Below, piece after piece: positions 40,070 to 52,644 of a DNA stretch of 64,000 nt; positions within the stretch are counted from its first letter, which is position 1, and the number at the start of each line of letters is the position of its first letter. A program made the position numbers and the translations under genes. The notes under the pieces are model-generated. The model made no database searches, was not told where the DNA came from, and worked only from the letters and a program-made list of their open reading frames with translations. Location of the stretch: positions 32,293,408 through 32,357,407 of the forward strand of contig JASEVX010000006.1 of assembly GCA_031761405.1 (NCBI GenBank), written 5' to 3'. Source of the stretch: Serripes groenlandicus. Taxonomy: Eukaryota; Mollusca; Bivalvia; Cardiida; Cardiidae.

Positions 40070-42680
40070 TATTTCTGTGAATAGATAACAGTATGGTTCA
40101 ATCTATTTTACACTTGCTTTTATCTTACAAATACTAGATTATACTTAATCTAGAAAATTGCAAATACAGACATATGTTTTGATGCGTCTGCTCTCGTCAA
40201 ATTGTGCCTTGTCATTGAAAAAGTGATTTAGTAGCAAGGAATTTTACTCAATTCATAAATAATATAACTTCAGAATATTTACTCTATATATATAATTCGG
40301 TTTTGTAGGGATACATATAAAACGAAAGTTTCTAAAAAATTATGCATTAATGACATTTTGTAAAGTGTTTTTAATTCCATTTATAAACCCTGATTATGAA
40401 TTACAGAATTAATTTGCTTTCCTAAATTTGTAGTGTAACCACTGAATCAGCGATAATCAGAGCGGTGAATAATGATGTATATAGAGGATATTACATGAGT
40501 GGTCATTCAATACGGAATTTATTAAACGAGTTTTCTGTCATAAATACTAATTTAATAATTTACAGCGCTATATACATATAAACGTCGCTATAAAGCGCGC
40601 GTATTTACAACGCTAAACGTTACGTTATGACGTCACGTTACGTAACATTGTTATTACACTAGTTGAATACGCAATTTATTCAATGGCTTTATTACACTCC
40701 CGGCGACGTCATCTATGATATAATTCTTTATATTATATACTGAATGATAAAATATAGAGATTTCCCAACTTGAGAAAACTTATAACATGCTTTTTGTCTA
40801 CTGAGCAATATCGCCAAGTGTGCGATATAGCTCACTAGCCGGATTTTCGGAACTACTTTTTTTAAATCTCTTTAAAACACTTTAAAGCTCCGTTTTCACT
40901 ACTTAACACTTTATTTCCATGATGAACCGTTAAATAATCCACAATTGCACTTTTAAATCCGCAAATAAGAGCTTGAATCGACATGACACAAGTTTATTTA
41001 AATCAATGTACACATTGTTGGTGACGTCACGTATATATATATATAGTGACGTCACTGCAAAACTGGCAGATTACGTCATTCAGATCTCTCCACTTCTGAG
41101 TTAAAAATAAATGAGCTGCACAGGGGTATTGTCGTTTAAAAACGAAAATTATCGCCGAGTATATAATATATAGTTTAATAGCTATGGCGCACTCGTTTTT
41201 ATATCGCAAGAATCTCTTCCACTTGGGATTTAAATCCCGTATCATGAAAACAATGTTAATTAAACTCTATATATACAACGTGTGTAATACGAAAAAAAAC
41301 CACAAATGGGTTTTTTCGCTTATAGGTAACGGGCGTGAGATATATATATATATATTTTTTTTTTCAATAACCCATGAAGCTTTCTGAAATGAAACTGAAA
41401 AAATCCTTGGGGGCCGCCATTTTGGATATGTAAAAAAAGCAGACGTAAAACACAGATTGAAAATAATTGTCGGCTTTTTTATCATTTTTTTTAAAATCCG
41501 TATTTTGGGTATGTATACAATGAGCAGAAAAACACGGATTGAAAATTAAAATCGATATTTAAGATCATTAAAGTGCTGGAATTAACATTTGTACGAAAAG
41601 TTAAAAATAAATCTATAAGAAATATGTTTTCCCGTTCGTCAAAAAAACGACAGCATTAGCCTTCTACGCCCGAAACTAAATTTTGACTGTATCGTAGCCA
41701 AAGAAGGACTTGACATCATTTCCGTTACACTTCATCTTGGCGTAACGTCAATGGAGCGACGTCGTTTCCCGCAAAAAAGTGGTATCAACATGAAAGACCC
41801 CAAATTCCTATACATGAGCTATTGACTCAATCATTCAAAGTATAATTATTTATCAAACATTGTGGCAAAAGGATAACTTTCTCATAAGGAGCAATTGTTC
41901 TTGTTGCGACAATCTTTTCCTAATTCGTTGCATAGGCCTCAGAAATCGTCTCTAATAGGGAAAGGGTTTAGCAGAAATGTGACCCCTTACATAATTTGTT
42001 CCAGTCATATTGAGGCAGTCGCCAGGTGGCATCAGAAATGCTTCTTTACCATAATGCAGGTGATCGATTAAGGATCATATTGGCCCTCATGTTTTAACCT
42101 CGTTCATTATAAATGTATTCCTTGATTTTCTGAAAGTCTTTACTTTATCATCTTCTGTGACGACAGCAATAAGAATTGCAAATATGTTTTGATAACATGA
42201 CATTAACATTATTACTGTCTAGTCAATTACTTATAAATCCTTTTTTATGGCCAAAGTATGCTCTTTAATTTTTGTTTATAATTATCTTGCGTTTTTTCCC
42301 GTAAATAGGTAGCACCTATATATTATTATAACATGACCTAATACCAGTAAAATGACGTCACGTCATCGTTTTGACGTCATACGTCATACGTTAGTCACTT
42401 TGGCGCCAAAAACCCGTAAATTTCATCTTGAATCATTGTAAACGTTAAGTACATTTTTATCGAAATACGCCTCATAAGTCACTTTATGTGATAGATATAA
42501 TATCTCATGAGTGTTATTTATTATTCTTTTTAATAAACTAAGCTAAATATGACCTCGGGAATAATTATTTGTGGCATTGTTATACGTTATACGATATACT
42601 GACGAAATTAAAATAGCTTTGGAAAACCCGCTTTTCTTTGTGTGTTTTCATAAAAAGAATCTGATATTCGTTGTCATTTA
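40070..42680. other. AT-rich region with clustered CRE octamers
   Basis: Five perfect TGACGTCA palindromes occur at 40628, 41022, 41047, 42353 and 42372. Two of them frame a (TA)n run at 41030-41045. A partial hairpin MITE lies at 41845-41971. No gene was recognised nearby. Confidence 0.5.
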
Positions 42681-42777
42681 TTAAAGTTTTATTAAACTCG
42701 TTCAAGAAATTTATTATTAAGCTCGCCAAAGGCTCGCTTAATAAAAAAATTCTTGAACGAGTTTAATAAAACTTTAT
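42681..42777. repeat. ~95-bp near-perfect hairpin
   Basis: AAAGTTTTATTAAACTCG, TTCAAGAA, TTATTAAGCTCGCC and their reverse complements face each other around AAA. In RNA or supercoiled DNA it would form a stem of about 45 bp. Confidence 0.85.
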
Positions 42778-42779
42778 AT

Positions 42780-44085
42780 AAAATGAACTCATGTCAGATC
42801 CTATATTTAGGTGTATTGGCAAAGTTTTGTTTCCTTCCGTTAAACATTCTGTAAAGTATACCCTGAGTGACAGGAGATATTGAAGCACTTCGCAAAATAT
42901 CACTAATTTGCTTTCGTAATTTTGTAGTTTTTGAGATATTGGTTTCCCTGTAAATAATGTATATGAAAGAGCTTCCTAAATAAGCTTAATGCTTAATCCT
43001 GTTTATATTTATATTTGATATTAAGTGTAATAAGATGTACATGTAAATTAGAATATAAATAAAATATTTGTTAAACCAATTGTAGTTAACAATACATAAG
43101 CTATTCTCCAGAAAACCTATGTATGACCCATAACAATCATTTACAGATAGATCATCGAAATGTATCAATCTAGCTTTGTTTAAAGATCTACCAAACGATT
43201 TCAGTTTTATTTAAAACGTATTCTATAAATTTTACCTGCAACATATTTGTCTTCCGTAATCATGTTGGTATGATCCTTTGGTCTTGCTCCGTCATAGTAA
43301 ACATTGTTTCCATAGTGTTTTCTTTGGTCTTTAATTTTAATTAATACAGTTGGTTTACCTGTTTAATGTAGAGAGCAACATTGTATAATACATGTATCAA
43401 TACATTGTTTAAACTGTCTCCGAAATGTTGTTTTAGGAAGTACTATTAGACATTTCTTCTCTTTATAATACCGAGACGAAAACTAAATTTCAACCAAAGC
43501 GCCGAAGGCACGTAGTGGCAATCGTGTAGAAAATCCTGCAAATTGACAAGCAGTATATCGGTGTAGTCCTTGGGATTTTAAATAATAGTGCAATCTGATG
43601 CGGGTAAGTTTGAGAAAATCTGCATCTTTTGACAGTAGAATAATGTAAGCGTGTCAGAATGTTTGTCTTGGTGATATTTAAGTACCGTTCTAAAATGGGT
43701 CATCTTGTGTTCAAAATATTGCTATACCAAATTTAAGAAAAAAATAGTTGGCACCCGATAGACCACCGTTTTAGCTGAAGAGTGATAAAACGTTATTAAA
43801 ATGTTTGTCTTCGTTATATGTAAGCTAAATTTATTGGGTTCTCATGTTCATCACCAGGTCGCTAGGCCATATTTAAATAAAATATTGTGTATACTTTAGA
43901 GACCACATTTTCTAATTAAGTATGCTGAAACCCTTTGTCATAATATTTGTCTTGATGACATCTGGGCTATGTTCAAAATAGGTTATGTCACTTCCAAACA
44001 GGAATCCGTCGTGACCGAGTGGTTATTGTCAGGGATTTCAAACTGCGTGTCTTCTATTGAACAGTTATGTTCAATTTCATGTAGT
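42780..44085. other. AT-rich, no gene seen
   Basis: The only structured piece is a SINE-head fragment at about 44008-44050 (GTCGTGACCGAGTGGTTA). Confidence 0.4.
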
Positions 44086-44087
44086 TC

Positions 44088-44292
44088 CCTTCACAATGAG
44101 GGTTTTCTCCATAGAAAAGTTAAACGGCTTTGAAAACATTGTAAGCAAAAACAACACAAATTGCTCGTAATGAACAATTTCTCCATTTGCCAAAAAGTAC
44201 AATTTATACAAATATGGGCATATATGATTATTGAACTACACTTTCTGAGGTGAATCAGTGATGCACAAACATATATGCATCTCTGAGTCATC
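44088..44292. repeat. Degraded hairpin MITE
   Basis: AAATTGCTCGTAATGAACAATTTCTCCATTTGCC is the family's inner palindrome. The ends are poor. Confidence 0.5.
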
Positions 44293-44397
44293 TGATTGTA
44301 AAATTATTCCAGAGTACAAGTTTATAAGTTATATGACATATACCTTGCAATTCTCAGGTGACCTCCATTTGTAAACTCACAAGTGAACACAATGTTA

Positions 44398-45120
44398 ACA
44401 AGAGCTGTCGGAGGACAGCACGCTCGACTATATGCCGCTTATTCTCTTAAGTACTATTAAATCATATATTCTCTATATGTAAAAGCAAATGCATAGATGT
44501 ATACATTTATATATATATATAATTTAAAATATCAATTGTATAAAAAATGTATATACATTGATATCAGTTCTCACCTCCAAAAGTTGTATTCTTAGTTATA
44601 AAAATGGACGAAAGATCTAAATGTACACATATTTTGGATAACTGTGCATTAGCATCATGTGAAAAAACAACCATTATTCAGATGTAAGTTATAATCACAA
44701 CAATTTTCCTAAGTCATTCAAGGGCCATAACTCCATATTTATGATAACATTGAGTTATCTTACCTAATTGTGTGATACTCCTGAACAAATGTGTGAAGTA
44801 TGAAGTGATTTAAATGAAGGGTATTGGAGTTGTAAAACCTGCCATAAAACCTAAACCGGATGCGAACGCGAGTTGTAAAGCCCTCATTATTCTTCGAATA
44901 GTCAAGCTAAAAACAAAACTTTTAATGTTGAGCTAAACGCAAATGTTAAAACTGACTGAGTTCAAAAATAGCAAAACCTTAAAAAAATGTTTTCCAAATG
45001 TTTGACCCCATGTTCAAGAACTATATTTGGTGAAGGAGTGATCACAATTAGAAATGAATGTAACAAAAAACACCAGGGCAAGTAGTAAAGCTCTCATTAT
45101 TCTTCGAGCTAAAAATCAAT
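44398..45120. repeat. Dispersed repeat with GAGCTGTCGGAGGACAG start
   Basis: AACAAGAGCTGTCGGAGGACAGCACGCTCGAC opens a segment with repeated GTTGTAAAGCCCTCATTATTCTTCGA phrases (44875 and 45085), of the same style as other bivalve dispersed repeats here. Confidence 0.5.
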
Positions 45121-45514
45121 AGAGAGACATGTACATACTTTTCATCATGGTTTAATCATTTAAATATAAAATGTGTCAGAATAAAAATACATGTATCAAG
45201 TACATGTATCCACATTCAGATCAACATGACCAAGATCAGCCTAATTCTATCACTTCCTATCGCCTAAGTGATGGCATAGTAGTTAATGGGTCCAGAAAAC
45301 TTAAATGAAATGATAACTGTTGATTCTTACAAGCAACGTGTGTCAACAAACCCCTAAATTGTTGACAATGCTCAAATGTTTTTATATTTACACCAATGCA
45401 ATAGCTGGCCTTAACAGTAGAATCTTTTCCAAGAATTCGATATATTGGCAGTCATGAGTGACTATATTGCTCTGTAGAACATATTCAATTGACTTGTTGA
45501 CTTTAAATAATATT

Positions 45515-45700
45515 AAGCATTTCCCACTTGAAAACATTTTGGGGTGTTTGCATCCAAGAAAAATTGTGGTATAATGAGATATTGCTATTCATGAGCAATT
45601 TCTTCTTTCACTACAATTGATTTTTTACTCTATTCAAAAATATACTTCAATTCATAGAAATTTTTCCAACGTTTAAATCTACAATGAAACATTAACTTAT
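45515..45700. repeat. Degraded hairpin MITE
   Basis: AATGAGATATTGCTATTCATGAGCAATTTCTTCTTTC is the inner palindrome. Confidence 0.5.
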
Positions 45701-45744
45701 TTGAGGCAATTACATTCAATTATAGTCTTATAAAATGGTTACTA

Positions 45745-46745
45745 CCCAGCAAACAATTGACGTTGGATAGACGTTGTATATTGGTTGAAATTGAAAGTTT
45801 GTTTGACGTCCGACTCCGACGTATAAACATGCATACCACACAGGCATCAGGAATTATCCGCACGGTCTGATTTCCTATATCTGGACAGTATCTCAGACTG
45901 TAATTAGTACAGGATTTACTACATTCATTATATAACAAACAGGACTAATATTTATCTCTAGATAGAGAATTTATGTCTTATTTAAGAGAGAAATTGTTTT
46001 CTCACACAAAATGGTACGAATCGGCGCGATGCCGAATCGGGTTGAATTGTGCAAGGAACTTTACGCTAAATTTTCATTGAAACAGCCGTGTAAAACAATA
46101 GAACATGAGTGCTGTATACATTCAAATATACATTGCATCAACTTACCTAGTTGTATTATTTTAAATATGAACAGTAGAGCTGTAATTGAATATTTCTCTC
46201 TCGCACACGGTTAACAAAAGGGCGGTCAAAATTGGTTCATAAGCTGCGCGCGTCGATCTATTTTTAGGAAAGTAAACATGACTTGTTTTCGGAATTATCG
46301 AAATTACATGATAAGAAGCTATCTTTATAATTATTTCTGCAAATCTTTGTTCAACAAGATGAATTCAAACAAAATATTTTAAAAGAAAGGAAAAGGTGCA
46401 AAAAAAATTCGACACCACGTGGAAATTCCAATTTCAGAAACCAAGGGCAAAAGCAAGGGAAGCAACTTGAATTAATAAAATGATCGAGTTTTAGTACTCA
46501 TTTGCAGCAGTATCACGATTATTGAGCAACGTTTTGTCACATCATGTGTATAAAATCTATAAACTTGATAAAATACAACCTATTACAAACTATGACCAAA
46601 ACACAACGTCGGTTCGACGTCTAATTGCGACGTCGAACTGACATCGTGATTTCGACGTTGATACAACGTTGTATTCAAGTCGCCGACGTCGCGACCTAAA
46701 TCCAACGTATATCCGACGTTGATCCAACGTCATGTGTTTGCTGGG
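45745..46745. mobile_element. 1.0-kb DNA transposon with CCCAGCAAACA inverted ends, TA duplication
   Basis: The left end CCCAGCAAACAATTGACGTT and the right end AACGTCATGTGTTTGCTGGG are inverted. TA flanks both. Both ends are rich in ACGTTG/CGACGT sub-repeats, strongest at 46600-46730. No transposase was found, so the element is non-autonomous. Confidence 0.75.
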
Positions 46746-47035
46746 TATCAGAAGTAGATTTTAATCTGTAATAAAATTACAATTAAAATGCATGAAAATA
46801 TCAACCTTTCAGTCCTTTTTTTATTTATATAAATACCACTTTTGACACCATTTACAAATTTATTGTTGCACTTTTCTAAATATTACATATTTCCCCCAAA
46901 CTAGATGCCCACAGGCAGCATTCTAAAGGTTTTGTCACAGACATAGTGCTCTTCCATGCAATTGCAACAAAGACTGACAAAGAGTTGACCTGATAGCAGT
47001 TAATTAAGGGCCTAGTTAGTTATGCTTCAAAATAC

Positions 47036-47280
47036 GTCTACAACTTATGTGTGACCTTGACATTTGAGGTAGAGGGATAGAACTTGCGCAGGACACGCCA
47101 CTTCATCACGGTGCACGTTTGTGCCAACTTTCTTGGAAATCCTATGATGCATGGTTAAGATTTGGGCCGGACAAGGTTCGGACAGACAGACTTGTGGACA
47201 CACGCACTCACTCACCGAACCGCCATTGTGACAGCTATGTCGACCTCACCGCCAATGGGCTCGACAAAAAATCTCAAGCA
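47036..47280. repeat. Dispersed repeat related to 50035-50870
   Basis: It shares GTGACCTTGACATTTGAGGTA, GGTGCACGTTTGTGCCAA, TCCTATGATGCATGGTTAAGAT and GGCCGGACAAGGT, and ends in GACAGACAGAC. Confidence 0.7.
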
Positions 47281-47551
47281 GACAGCTTTATAATAGGATT
47301 TCAGAAAGTAAAATGGTTAGCAACAGTCAATTGACCCTACGACCTTGCTTTGAATGACAGCTGGCCTGATAGTTATTGACCAATCAGAAGCAAGCTGGTG
47401 CCTGAAAAGCGCATGCCAAATCGCGTTCGCCATTTTGTCAGACAAACAACCGAGTTTATCTAACATCGACAGAAAGTTAAAAAACCCAGAAATTACGAAT
47501 TTCACTGTAGTTGTATTATGTATTATAAGATAACCACTCAAACTTAATAAG

Positions 47552-47744
47552 AAGGTGAAAAGGTGTTCCTGTGGGGTTTGTTTGAGTGTTGACAGATACC
47601 CAGAACGTTTAAATGCTGCAAAGTGTGTTGTTTTTCTCAAGCCGTAGACAAACTGAAAAACATGTTTGAGGTGGATAAAGTTGTGCGGAAGACCTCATTC
47701 TCACCTTAACATCAAAGGAATGAATTCAAACAGAATGGACCAAG
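47552..47744 (+). pseudogene. THAP-like zinc-finger exon with two in-frame stops
   Basis: One frame reads RCSCGVC..DRYPERLNAAKC, FLKP, stop (47645-47647), TN, stop (47654-47656), then CLRWIKLCGRPHSHLN up to a donor (CAAG|GTAACT) at 47745. The Cys pairs followed by RYPER and RW-x-CGRP blocks resemble THAP-domain proteins of molluscs as I remember them. The two stops break it. The exon leaves in phase 1 and fits 48544-48654. Confidence 0.45.
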
Positions 47745-48543
47745 GTAACTAAAATCAGTTTGAAGATCTGTCTTTTCTTTGGAGTAATTTTATTTTTAAT
47801 CGGCAGAGCTTGGCTTGCTCACGTAGTTACATGTGGGTGGGGTAAATATGACGTTTTGTAAGAAATATTCGCTTTGATTACTATTCCTGTAACTTACATT
47901 AATAAAGAACATACATTCTTCAAAAAGTATTCATGTTACCTGCTCTTTATCATGGAATTGTTCCTTGTCTGACAATTGTGAGATTCGGGGGAACAAAGGG
48001 TTTTCTAAAACAAAGTCTTCAACAGTGCATAGAACATTTCATAGTTTCATGTACTGGAATCAAATATAAATACAATATATACATAGGACTCGTACATAGG
48101 ACAGTCATTTAATTATGCAAGATGAAAGTAAAATATATCTCTTTAGAAACAAAGTTTCATTATGAAAACAAATAGAGTATTTACATTTTTGTATAAACGA
48201 TCCTGTATCATGTGCTTGTACTTAGGACATTGTACTGGTTGACTTTTGTTAACAGTGAAGAACCAGATCAGCATTTGCATCTTCCCAGGGTGATCAACAA
48301 ATAAATCATCCACATTTATGATTATAATACTTCTAGCTTGTTATTTCCAAATTGTGTAGATTCTGATGAAATTAAGTAAATGGAGTATAAGAGGATGATC
48401 TGATCCAGCACTGTCTAGAAATGCCAATTTGAAATTTTTCCCATATATATACAACCTCAAATAATATTTGATAACATAGTTAATGCATTTGCAGCTTAAT
48501 TCTTAACATGTTTATTTTTTTATCTTTTCAATGATCTGACCAG

Positions 48544-48654
48544 TTCAACAGAAGGGAATCAAGATCCATTACCAGAAGACATTATATAGCCCAAAGCCTA
48601 AAAATTGTCATCCGCCACCAGGAAAAAGAAGATGCCTGAAACTGCCAGTCCTGA
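48544..48654 (+). pseudogene. Putative second exon of the THAP-like gene
   Basis: A 111-bp segment after CTGACCAG, open in the frame set by 47744, encodes a basic stretch (KPKNCHPPPGKRRC) and ends at a perfect donor (CTGA|GTAAGT). It keeps phase 1. Confidence 0.4.
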
Positions 48655-48980
48655 GTAAGTTTGTCATGTAATTTATACACATCCTCTCTTTCTGAATGCG
48701 AACTGTGCTGATATGCATAGTAATTTGGGGGGAATTAATTGATTGAGGTGTAGCAGAAAAATTCTATATCATTTCAGCAAAAATATTTCTATAAATCTAA
48801 GTATAATTATTGAATAAAGAAGAAAATATTGAAAAAAAAATGGAGAATTAGTTCATTATCAACAAGCCCACTTTGGATTGATACAGGCAAAGAGCATATT
48901 TAAATGATTCAATTTGGTGCATGGACATATTTGTAAATAATTTGTGGAATAACTTCTTCACACAGATTGTATTCATGTAT

Positions 48981-49202
48981 TTAACCCCTTCCACATACAG
49001 CAAATATGCAGCAGAGGATTTTGAAACTAGAATTGGGGAAAAATATATAAATTAATTTATTATCAAGGAATACATCAAGAGTTTAAAACATTGTGAAAAA
49101 AGGAGAAAGTGTTCCTAATAGAAATTGTTTTTGTCAAAATGTTTTCAAATGTCACCTGCTCAATATGCATCAAAATGAGCTTGCAAGAGGGAAAGCTTTA
49201 AA
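48981..49202. mobile_element. Hairpin MITE (piggyBac-like family)
   Basis: TTAACCCCTTCCACATACAGC at the left; GAGGGAAAGCTTTAA at the right; degraded inner palindrome. Confidence 0.6.
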
Positions 49203-49754
49203 ATGGAACATGACATTTTGAGGGTTTTTAACTATGTTTGTGTTAACAGGATTGTACAAAAAAAACACTATTTATAGGTGGTACTCAACTTATATCATGT
49301 AAATGTAATCAAGGCACATCACATTTCCTCCATACATGCAACCAAACATTGTGGAAAAAGAAGTTGCCTTTTAAGTCATTAAAGCGCATTCTTTGATATT
49401 CTTATAATTTCCTATAAAACATATATGTTGGTTCATTCATGTTATTGTTGATACTACCTTTTACCTTTTTACAAAGGTAGTTAAAATTCATCTGAGATGA
49501 AAATCTATGCCATCGAAAAAAATGCTTAATTAATGAAATAAGTTGCACTATTAATAACAGAATAATTTAAGGCATTTTGAATTGCTTTTATACCACATTT
49601 CTAAGATTACTCTAGATAGCATGGGCCAAACATAATTGAGGAACGAACCATTCCAGGTATTTTGTATGGAAATTAACATAAAATACATTTTCATTTATTA
49701 GAGACCCAGTACTATTAAGAAAATGTCTAGGCAAAAGCGCAGAAAACCCCTTTA

Positions 49755-49906
49755 AATGAAAGAACAATTATTGAATAGAGTTGAAAACGTGGAGACAAAA
49801 GGAGGAATTACTCGTTTTGAGCAATTTCTTCTTTTGTCGCCATGTTTGCAAAAAGCCGTCGACTACAGAAGTGCCAGAAAGTGTCTATATGAGGGAAAGG
49901 GTTAAG
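49755..49906. repeat. Hairpin MITE, left end missing
   Basis: The inner palindrome AAAGGAGGAATTACTCG...GAGCAATTTCTTCTTTTG and the right end GAGGGAAAGGGTTAA are present. Confidence 0.6.
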
Positions 49907-50034
49907 GAGATTTCAGACTTTTTCTAAAGGAGGTTTTCAATTTTGTATACTGCAAATTCAATTTTTTGGGAAAGTGTTATATTTATACAAATAAATGTAC
50001 TAAAACAAGTTAATGTCAAATTGCAAGCAATACA

Positions 50035-50870
50035 AGAGTCCCCTACCGGACCATTGACCTCTAAGTGTGACCTTGACCTTTGAGGTACAAGCCTGTGTAT
50101 TGTGTGCCACATGTCACCTCATCATGGTGAACATGTGTCCCCAGTAACTTGGGAATCCTAAGATGCATGGTTAAGATGTGAGCCGGACAAGGTATAGTCC
50201 TATACAATAGTACTCATTTTGACCTTTGACCTCTAAGTGTGACCTTGACCTTTGAGGTACAGGTGCAGGTCTTGTGTTCAACACGCCACCTAATCATGGT
50301 ATACATGTGTGCCCAGTAACTTAGGAATCCTATGATGCATGGTTGAGATGTGAGCCGGACAAGGTATAGTCCTATCAATCAGTTGGAAATCCTATGATGG
50401 ATGGTAAAGATGCGGGCCGGACAAGGTAATCCTATCAAACAGTACTCATTTTGACCTTTGACCTCTAAGTGTGACCTTGACATTTGAGGTACAGGCCTGG
50501 GTTTTGTGCGCGACACATCGCCTAATTATGGTGAACGTTTGTGCCAAGTTTCTTTTAAATCCTATGATGCATGGTTAAGATGCGGGCCAGACAAGGTACA
50601 GTCCTATCAAACAGTACTCATATTGACCTTTGACCTAAGTGGGTCCTTGACATTTGAGGTACATGCCTGGGTCTTGTGCGCGAATCGCCGCCTCATTATG
50701 GTGAACGTTTGTGCCAAGTTTCTTGGAAATCCTATGATGGATGGTAAAGATGCGGGCCGGACAAGGTAATCCTATCAAACAGTACTCATTTTGACCTCTA
50801 AGATGGTTAAGACAGACGGATAGACAGACGGAATCGACCAAACCTATATTCCCCAAACTGGTCTAGGTGA
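50035..50870. repeat. Dispersed repeat with tandem ~170-230-bp units
   Basis: TTTGACCTCTAAGTGTGACCTTGAC starts units near 50055, 50228, 50459 and 50625. Each contains ATCATGGT..AC, CCTATGATGCATGGTTAAGATG and GGCCGGACAAGGTA. The end carries GACAGACGGATAGACAGACGG. Confidence 0.8.
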
Positions 50871-51167
50871 CTAATTATGTCAGTCTCACTACATCCAAAT
50901 ACAAAGAATTGCATAAGTAAATAATCAAACAACAGGTGAGGTTTAATTTCCTCTGTTGTTCCATTGTTTACTTTCTGCACTTCTAGGGAAAATTATAGTT
51001 ATGTCTGATATATCAATAATCATATATTTAATTAGTTGTTGGTAAACACATTACCTGACCTATATGTGTACTTTTTAAAGTCATCTAATGCAGATTTAAT
51101 GTATATTGGAAAGGGTCATACAGGATATGGGTTGGATCACTATACTTTAAACTTTTATCTATTTCAG

Positions 51168-51196
51168 GTGAAGATCCAATGAATATGGTTGTCTGA
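51168..51196 (+). pseudogene. Putative last exon of the THAP-like gene
   Basis: After TTTATCTATTTCAG, the phase set by 48654 gives S-EDPMNMVV and a stop (51194-51196). It is short, so the call rests on the acceptor and phase alone. Confidence 0.3.
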
Positions 51197-51487
51197 TATC
51201 ATAAGACCACAATCTTCAGAGACAGCTTGACAGATGTGACCACTTGTACAAGTTTTACCCAGGAACTAAGTACAACACCTGTATTTTTCATTGAAAGTTA
51301 GAGGAATAAGGAATAATACATCAGGAAAGAATCTCATTTGTCATGAATCTCATTTGTCATTCTCCTTTTCCAAAAATGCTCTCAAAGTATGTACCAAATA
51401 CAATGCTTATCCTTATTTGAAAACATCACCAGAAGAATAGGGGCACATTTTGGTAGAGTATAGAATAAGACAATGGATAAAGATTAA

Positions 51488-51832
51488 CCCTTAATCTGAT
51501 GTCTTATCTTGGCTTTTTAAAATGAAAATAAGAGTATGACAATTGTTGACAAACTTGTATAAAAATGTTTGCAACGAAGAAAACGTTTTGAGACATTTTG
51601 AAAGTATTAATCTTTTCCAATATACAACTAGTTTGCACCAGAAAAATGAAAACATATGAGCAAAAATATGTAAAACCTTACAAATAGGAAGTATAAGTCC
51701 TGCAAAATAAGTTGAAAACACTGTGGTAAAAGGAGAAACAACTCATCATGAGCAATTTCTACTTTTGCCATAATGTTGCCAAAAGTCATCTGCTGCAGCG
51801 GCATCAGGAAGAGTGTTGGAGAGGTTTTAATA
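51488..51832. repeat. Hairpin MITE, expanded copy
   Basis: TTAACCCTTAATCTG at the left, AAAGGAGAAACAACTCATCATGAGCAATTTC in the centre and GTTGGAGAGGTTTTAA at the right. Confidence 0.5.
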
Positions 51833-51834
51833 TT

Positions 51835-52390
51835 GTGCACATGTAATTCAGTACAGCTTTGAAATATTATGAGAAATAAAAAATCATAAAGAAACGCATT
51901 TGTTAACTTGGATATATTATTGTGTTCAAAATATATTGTCTATATATTACCACTAAGATAGTGTAAAACCTGTGGAAAATGACTTCCTCGTGCACCCTCG
52001 CTAAGTACCCACTTGGATACAGATTTACATAATTTGAACCTTCTATGACCAATTTGGAACAATGCTGAAAGATATCAGATACAAAGAAGTCAGTTTGCAC
52101 CTGTCTGGGATGATAAATGGTGTTTTTTTGGAGAGCCTCACTGGAATGTTCTGGGAAAAGGAGGAATTCTTAAAATGAGTGGTTCAAGGCAAACCAACCT
52201 AAAGTGATTTTAACAAGTGTACATAACGATCTGCCATTGCATCCATGTTGAATGATCAAAAGGGTTACCGGTACAGTTTCCTGTGACTTTCTCTGACTAA
52301 ATGGTGAATGGTAAAGAACCAGCTCAATCTGAAGTTATACACAGGTTAATCCATATCTTCATAGGCACAAATGCCTTAAGCTTGGTTCCT
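51835..52390. other. No feature seen
   Basis: AT-rich single-copy-looking sequence. Confidence 0.4.
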
Positions 52391-52393
52391 AAA

Positions 52394-52640
52394 GTTGATT
52401 GATTGATTGATTGTGGTTTAATGCAGTTTTCAACACTTTTTCAGTCATTTCATATCAGTTCATCTTCTCATGTGTTTCTTTACACCAGTACTCCACACAA
52501 CATACTTTCCAAGCAACTGGCTGCTTTTCCAAATAGACTCTTATCCCATCAGTGAAAGACGAATGACGCTTGTCACAGTGACTTGTCAAACTTCGGAAAG
52601 AATGTTGGCCGACGGGGTTCACAAACCCTGATTTCAATTT
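52394..52640 (-). repeat. SINE, second family, head truncated
   Basis: It shares the tail, TGGTGTAAAGAAACACATGAG-like segment and CCAGTTGCTTGGAAAGTATG with 13330-13592. The tail abuts a (TTGA)n run. Confidence 0.7.
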
Positions 52641-52644
52641 TAAA

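Noticed and set aside
47317..47640. 107-residue minus-strand frame
   Set aside because: The opposite strand of this segment carries THAP-like motifs and a splice donor, which is better support for plus-strand origin.
51491..51840. Overlapping minus-strand open frames
   Set aside because: They fall within a hairpin MITE copy and repeat the translation of that family.
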